Source of the DNA: JBFXCK01 sp050182275
GTDB taxonomy: Bacteria; Pseudomonadota; Alphaproteobacteria; SHNJ01
Length of the DNA: 41,882 bases
Assembly: GCA_050182275.1 (NCBI GenBank)
Contig: JBFXCK010000016.1
Location: 1 to 41,882, forward strand
Direction of reading: 5' to 3'
Shown here: positions 41,769 to 41,882 of the stretch, piece after piece
Layout: each line of letters opens with the position of its first letter
Position numbering within the stretch: position 1 is the first letter of the stretch
Program-made: the position numbers and the translations under genes
The notes under the pieces: generated by a model
Told to the model about the DNA's origin: nothing
Databases searched by the model: none
What the model saw: the letters and a program-made list of their open reading frames with translations, nothing else

Positions 41769-41882
41769 TTACTCGTCGTTATCTTCGTCTTTTGCCTTGG
41801 CCTTCTTTGCCTTAGGCTTAGCAGGCTTGTCGGCGTCATCGGCCTTATCGGCTTTCTTCGCCCCTTTGCCGATTGCAGCGCC
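41769..41882 (-). CDS. rpsA: 3' end of a gene, probably ribosomal protein S1
   Basis: Only the last 37 codons are in the window. They read GAAIGKGAKKADKADD and then a Lys/Ala/Pro/Asp-rich tail ending KDEDNDE. A charged low-complexity tail after a GAAI-like segment, directly upstream of ihfB, fits alphaproteobacterial rpsA. The S1 RNA-binding repeats lie outside the window, so the call rests on synteny and tail composition. Confidence 0.6.
   Translation of the reverse strand, partial: GAAIGKGAKKADKADDADKPAKPKAKKAKAKDEDNDE

Noticed and set aside
1..41882. CRISPR arrays, tRNA or rRNA genes, transposases, phage genes.
   Set aside because: I saw no regularly spaced repeats, no TTCGAATCC-type T-arm with a matching acceptor stem, and no recombinase or transposase motif in either strand.

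Overview
This window is a chromosomal stretch of an alphaproteobacterium with moderate GC, dense coding and very short intergenic gaps. The assignment rests on synteny. One block reads pseudohistidine-kinase divL, ahcY, HPr, EIIA-Man, rapZ, a short HprK and chvG/chvI. Another reads tsaE, amgK, murU, addB, addA and trxA. A third reads rpsA, ihfB, lapA, pyrF, accD and folC. These are typical alphaproteobacterial neighbourhoods. I cannot name a genus. An uncultured Rhodospirillales-like lineage is a guess.

Layout. 1-3192 (+) holds three unrecognised genes. The first is a long Gln/Pro-rich protein, cut by the window edge, with Cys/His clusters near its C-terminus. 3206-4867 (-) carries a 2-Cys peroxiredoxin, thpR and an XRE regulator. 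5034-7838 holds a crcB fluoride channel, two unrecognised genes and a Bax inhibitor-1 family protein. 7904-16794 (-) is trxA, addA, addB, murU, amgK and tsaE: recombination repair, cell-wall sugar recycling and tRNA t6A synthesis. 16853-17884 (+) is a ferredoxin-NADP reductase. 17881-26969 (-) is divL, ahcY, HPr, EIIA, rapZ, hprK, chvG, chvI and a small periplasmic protein, with a probably broken membrane-protein gene on the + strand between hprK and chvG. 27075-36754 (+) is a compact type II secretion operon in the order H-G-E-F-I-J-K-M-C-D-L. It is followed by two lipoprotein genes that are paralogues of each other. 37855-41882 (-) is folC, accD, pyrF, lapA, ihfB and the 3' end of a gene that is probably rpsA.

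How the genes work together. ChvG/ChvI (envelope stress sensing), the permease-less PTS module (HprK, HPr, EIIA-Man, RapZ) and DivL (cell-cycle control through CtrA in Caulobacter) form a regulatory block. AddAB is the alphaproteobacterial RecBCD equivalent. AmgK/MurU convert recycled MurNAc to UDP-MurNAc. The type II genes should build a secretion machine whose secretin carries its own lipobox, but no prepilin peptidase is encoded here.

Most notable items. The peroxiredoxin 3' end occurs twice as an imperfect direct repeat flanking an AT-rich orphan gene. The DivL-like protein has Tyr in place of the phospho-acceptor His and also Gly in place of the following Glu. The type II cluster ends in a duplicated lipoprotein pair. 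A palindromic repeat supplies the C-terminus of TsaE. crcB appears to have a promoter placed for leaderless transcription. A strong + strand terminator lies downstream of the putative rpsA with no + strand gene to serve. No CRISPR array, tRNA, complete insertion sequence or phage gene was seen.
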